In this document: positions 61,576 to 64,000 of the stretch, piece by piece
Numbering within the stretch: position 1 is the stretch's first letter
Layout of the letters: each line of letters starts with the position of its first letter
Assembly: GCA_030620095.1 (NCBI GenBank)
Contig: JAUTXW010005187.1
Location: 124,001-188,000 of the forward strand
Direction of reading: 5' to 3'
Length of the DNA stretch: 64,000 nt
DNA from: Kuschelorhynchus macadamiae
Lineage: Eukaryota > Arthropoda > Insecta > Coleoptera > Curculionidae
The notes under the pieces: model-generated
What the model saw: only the letters and a program-made list of their open reading frames with translations
What the model was told of the DNA's origin: nothing
Databases searched by the model: none
Program-made: the position numbers and the translations under genes

Positions 61576-61839
61576 TATGAACAATTAGTTAATGAACTCT
61601 TAGATGCCTATAAAGCGCTTGGTGCCAGAATGTCATTAAAAACTCACTTCCTCCATTCCCATCTGTCATTTTTTCCTAAAAATTTGGGAGCTGTTAGTGA
61701 CGAGCAGGGTGAAAGGTTTCACCAAGATATCAGAACAATGGAAGTTCGGTACCAAGGACGATGGGATCCAGCCATGATGGGTGACTACTGTTGGTTTTTG
61801 AAGAGAGAAGATAGGACACCTCATAAATGGAAAAGATAA
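61576..61839 (+). pseudogene. Copy 2 of the unnamed family, 3' part
   Basis: YEQLVNELLDAYKALGARMS, LKTHFLHSHLSFFPKNLGAV, DEQGERFHQDIRTMEVRYQG and MMGDYCWFLKRED continue the gene exactly where the PLE interrupts it (the duplicated TATGAACAATTA encodes YEQL on both sides). The stop is TAA at 61837-61839. C-terminus shorter than in copy 1. Confidence 0.75.
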
Positions 61840-62100
61840 AGTTTAATTAGCGTTTTAAGTTAATATTTTTCTCGTTTGCTTTTCTCTTAGATGTATGGTA
61901 TGTTTAATAGGCGAAAACTGTAAACATAGTCAATAAACAGGGTTAAGAATTTTCTGAAATCATTTTTTCTATAGATATTAAGCATCGTAACATTCGATAT
62001 GGTTCTACAACTCTAACAAGAAAACCCTACGTGCTACAACTTTCTATTTGTAATTTTCGTATTTGGATAGGTCCATTCTATTAGATTATGCTATTCTAAT

Positions 62101-62406
62101 TTGTGTTACAACAAAAAAAATGTTTGTCGGCCAGTGATTAGAGATAAAATTGCATCATACTTAAACCGATTTGAAATTATTACAAATAACCAACTTGGTT
62201 TCGTGAAGGGTAGGTCTACTATTCAGGCAGTCATGGAGGTCGTGAGGGATCTAGTCAAGGGTCTCCATAAGCGTGAACAGAGGTCAGCAATACTTTGCGA
62301 CCGTAGTAAGGCTTTTGACTGCATCTGTCACAGCATACTTCTGAACAAACTAAGCCATATGGGTATTGTTGATACGCCACTTTCTTTATTTGAATCCTAT
62401 CTGTGA
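62101..62406 (+). pseudogene. Non-LTR retrotransposon RT fragment A (CR1/Jockey-like)
   Basis: VIRDKIASYLNRFEIITNNQ, LGFVKGRSTIQAVMEVVRDL and ILCDRSKAFDCICHSILLNK (RT motif A with the catalytic Asp before RSKAFDC), KLSHMGIVDTPLSLFESYL. The frame ends at TGA and similarity stops after DRKQ. Only the palm start is preserved; YxDD is absent. Confidence 0.7.
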
Positions 62407-63230
62407 GATCGAAAGCAGGTTGATTCCAATAATAGTGTCCATTATCAATGACCCCAGAAACAAATCAAAACCTGTGACTCAGATCTTGCCAAGACCAAAT
62501 GATCTAAATTATTATTTTGTTAATGTAAGCAAAAATGTTACCTCTGGTATTTCGCCAAGTTTGGACCCTCTTTTGTCTCTTCATCTATCAAAAAATGTCG
62601 CTGGTAGCCTTTTCTTAGGCCCTGTTAGCAGCATGGAACTATTGAAACAAATGATTAACATCACAAGCAAATCTACGTGTAGCACTGATTGCCCCTTAGT
62701 TAAAATATTCCTGAACCTGCCGCTCCCAGTTATAGAGGCCCTTACAACACTAATAAATGAATCCCTGATACAAGGTATATTCCCTGAATGCCCTAAAACA
62801 GCTATAATTATTCCTCTTCATAAAGAGGGCGAAATTGCAATTATCGCCCAATTGCTCTACTACCAGTGATATCAAAAATCCTTGCAAGGTTACTAAAAAA
62901 TCGTCTTATGCCATTTCTCCTTAACTATCAGATAATATCCCCGGATCAGTTTGGATTTTTACCTAACAAGTGCACCAGTGACGCCATGATCTCGTTGCTT
63001 AGCAACATCTATATATCCCTCAATAATAACCACCCCACCGCCTCAGTTTTTTATATACAAATAGCCTTTGACTGTGTTAGTCATTTAATTTTGATAAGCA
63101 AGCTGAATTTTTATGGAATCCGGGGTATTTCTTGAAATTAAAAAACTTTCTAACGCCTGCTTTGCCATTCGATCGGTTTCAAAAGAACTGGACGTGTCTT
63201 ATGCCAGACTTACTTATTTTCCTCTATTCA
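62407..63230 (+). pseudogene. Non-LTR retrotransposon RT fragment B (CR1/Jockey-like)
   Basis: A linker region (INDPRNKSKPVTQI, DLNYYFVNVSKNVTSGIS, LPLPVIEALTTLINESLIQG, FPECPKTAIIIPLHKEG) is followed, after a frameshift near 62830, by NYRPIALLPVISKILARLLK, IISPDQFGFLPNKCTSDAMI, and FYIQIAFDCVSHLILISKLN, where FCDLSKAFDCVSH is expected, so the catalytic Asp is lost. A jump then leads to EIKKLSNACFAIRSVSKELD and LFKSHLRYGLAFWVC near the C-terminus. The YxDD part is deleted. It lies in the same orientation directly after fragment A but overlaps it in RT content, so the two are different copies. Confidence 0.7.
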
Positions 63231-63328
63231 AGTCCCATCTCCGCTATGGTCTTGCCTTTTGGGTCTGCTGTACTTAGTTATATAAATATCACCTTAACTT
63301 GTAAGCTTGTGCATTCGAGATGTAACGT

Positions 63329-63360
63329 CCGAAGAAGCTACTGTGTACTGAAACATGTCA
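63329..63360 (+). ncRNA. Possible hammerhead-like hairpin
   Basis: CCGAAGA, AGCTAC, TGT, GTACT, GAAACATG: the CTGANGA - helix II - GAAA layout with one core change. It lies just before a PLE fragment, but a 300-bp gap separates them, so the link is weak. Confidence 0.25.
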
Positions 63361-63653
63361 CGTTGTTAAATTAAATATAGTGGAAGTGTTTGTAAAAAAT
63401 AGTGTTTGTTTTTTACATTTTACATCATATCACTTATTTTCCTTGTATAACGATAACAAAATAGAGTTTATGGTCGCGTAGTTTTAAATTCAATGTCATC
63501 GAAATTATTCGCCCCTCATATGTATTGTTTATTTCCTTTTGTTAGGTCACAGGTAACGAATGTTGTATTTACAGTTTATGTATTTGCATTGATCTATCGA
63601 AAAATATGATTGTAACAATTTTTCTGCGACAATAAAGCATTCTTTTGTTTAAC
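63361..63653. other. Gap between non-LTR and PLE relics
   Basis: No gene; AATAAAGC near 63630 could be the polyadenylation signal of an upstream retroelement. Confidence 0.35.
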
Positions 63654-64000
63654 ATGTTTTACGGGAACTGAACGTCAATTAAATATTTTTCTTGATTATA
63701 TCTATAGCCTTCATCCTAATATAAAATTCACAATTGAACTAGAAGCAAATAACAGCATAAACTTTCTAGATTTAACTATTAAAAAAATAAACAATAAACT
63801 TGATTTTTCGGTATATCATAAACCAACACATACAGATACTACTATACACAATTCCTCATGTCACCCAATTCAACATAAATTAACGGCTTTCCAGAGTATG
63901 ATTCACAGACTTATCTCATTACCTTTAAATAAAACTAATTATCAGACCGAGTTAAACATCATTAAGCAGATAGCAGTTAACAATGGATATTCATTAAACA
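63654..64000 (+). pseudogene. Penelope-like RT fragment, runs off the window
   Basis: CFTGTERQLNIFLDYIYSLH, PNIKFTIELEANNSINFLDL, VYHKPTHTDTTIHNSSCHPI, IHRLISLPLNKTNYQTELNI, KQIAVNNGYSLN. It aligns without gap to residues 267-381 of the 59.2-60.9 kb PLE (CFTGTARQLRLFLDFI ... AVNNGYSPN). The start is just after the YVDD motif, so it is 5'-truncated there; the frame is open to the window end, and the GIY-YIG part may follow outside. Confidence 0.85.

Overview
This is AT-rich insect DNA, probably from a beetle. That guess rests on the mix of Tc1/mariner-type, Penelope-like, Transib, piggyBac and hAT elements and on very many (TA)n tracts; it is an inference, not a taxonomic match. I find no intact host gene. 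Almost every recognisable protein belongs to a transposable element, usually broken, and many elements are nested.

Layout. 1-3.8 kb: a Tc1/mariner-type element with long inverted arms. 3.8-5.5 kb: a broken copy of an unnamed multicopy insect family with a Cys-rich N-terminus and RNase H-like acidic motifs. 7.4-9.7 kb and 11.5-14.4 kb: two more long-armed Tc1/mariner-type elements. 14.4-18.2 kb: no genes except a Penelope 3' end. 18.3-21.6 kb: a DDE element carrying a 0.7-kb fold-back insert, a 0.33-kb MITE and a 65-bp palindrome. 21.6-23.4 kb: a second, zipper-like mosaic copy of it. 24.0-25.3 kb: a short-TIR Tc1/mariner-type relic. 25.3-28 kb: a Penelope-like element (PLE). 28.2-30.4 kb: a scrambled mariner-type copy. 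31.2-32.0 kb: a non-LTR retrotransposon tail. 32.8-36.1 kb: an end-to-end Transib (RAG1-related) element with a CGGCG target duplication. 36.6-40.5 kb: nested palindromic and mariner-type elements. 40.5-41.1 kb: a degenerate tandem array of about 140 bp. 42.6-45.2 kb: a mariner-type element with an apparently intact, intron-containing transposase. 45.2-53 kb: two PLE copies, one split by a piggyBac element at TTAA. 53.9-55.7 kb: another mariner-type element. 56 kb: a hAT 3' end. 57.7-61.8 kb: a second copy of the unnamed family, split by a PLE that carries an inverted partial copy of itself and a 12-bp target duplication. 62-64 kb: two non-LTR fragments and a PLE fragment that runs off the window.

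The best signals are: (1) the Transib element with RSS-heptamer-like ends; (2) spliceosomal-type introns at three different positions in three mariner-type transposases, which share a D-(36)-D spacing between the second and third catalytic Asp; (3) hammerhead-ribozyme-like hairpins (CTGANGA - hairpin - GAAA) at several PLE ends; (4) mariner-type elements that sit between (TA)n tracts; (5) three zipper mosaics in which two unrelated sequences alternate in short blocks, most likely consensus artefacts of heterozygous insertions; (6) the unnamed family itself, present twice.
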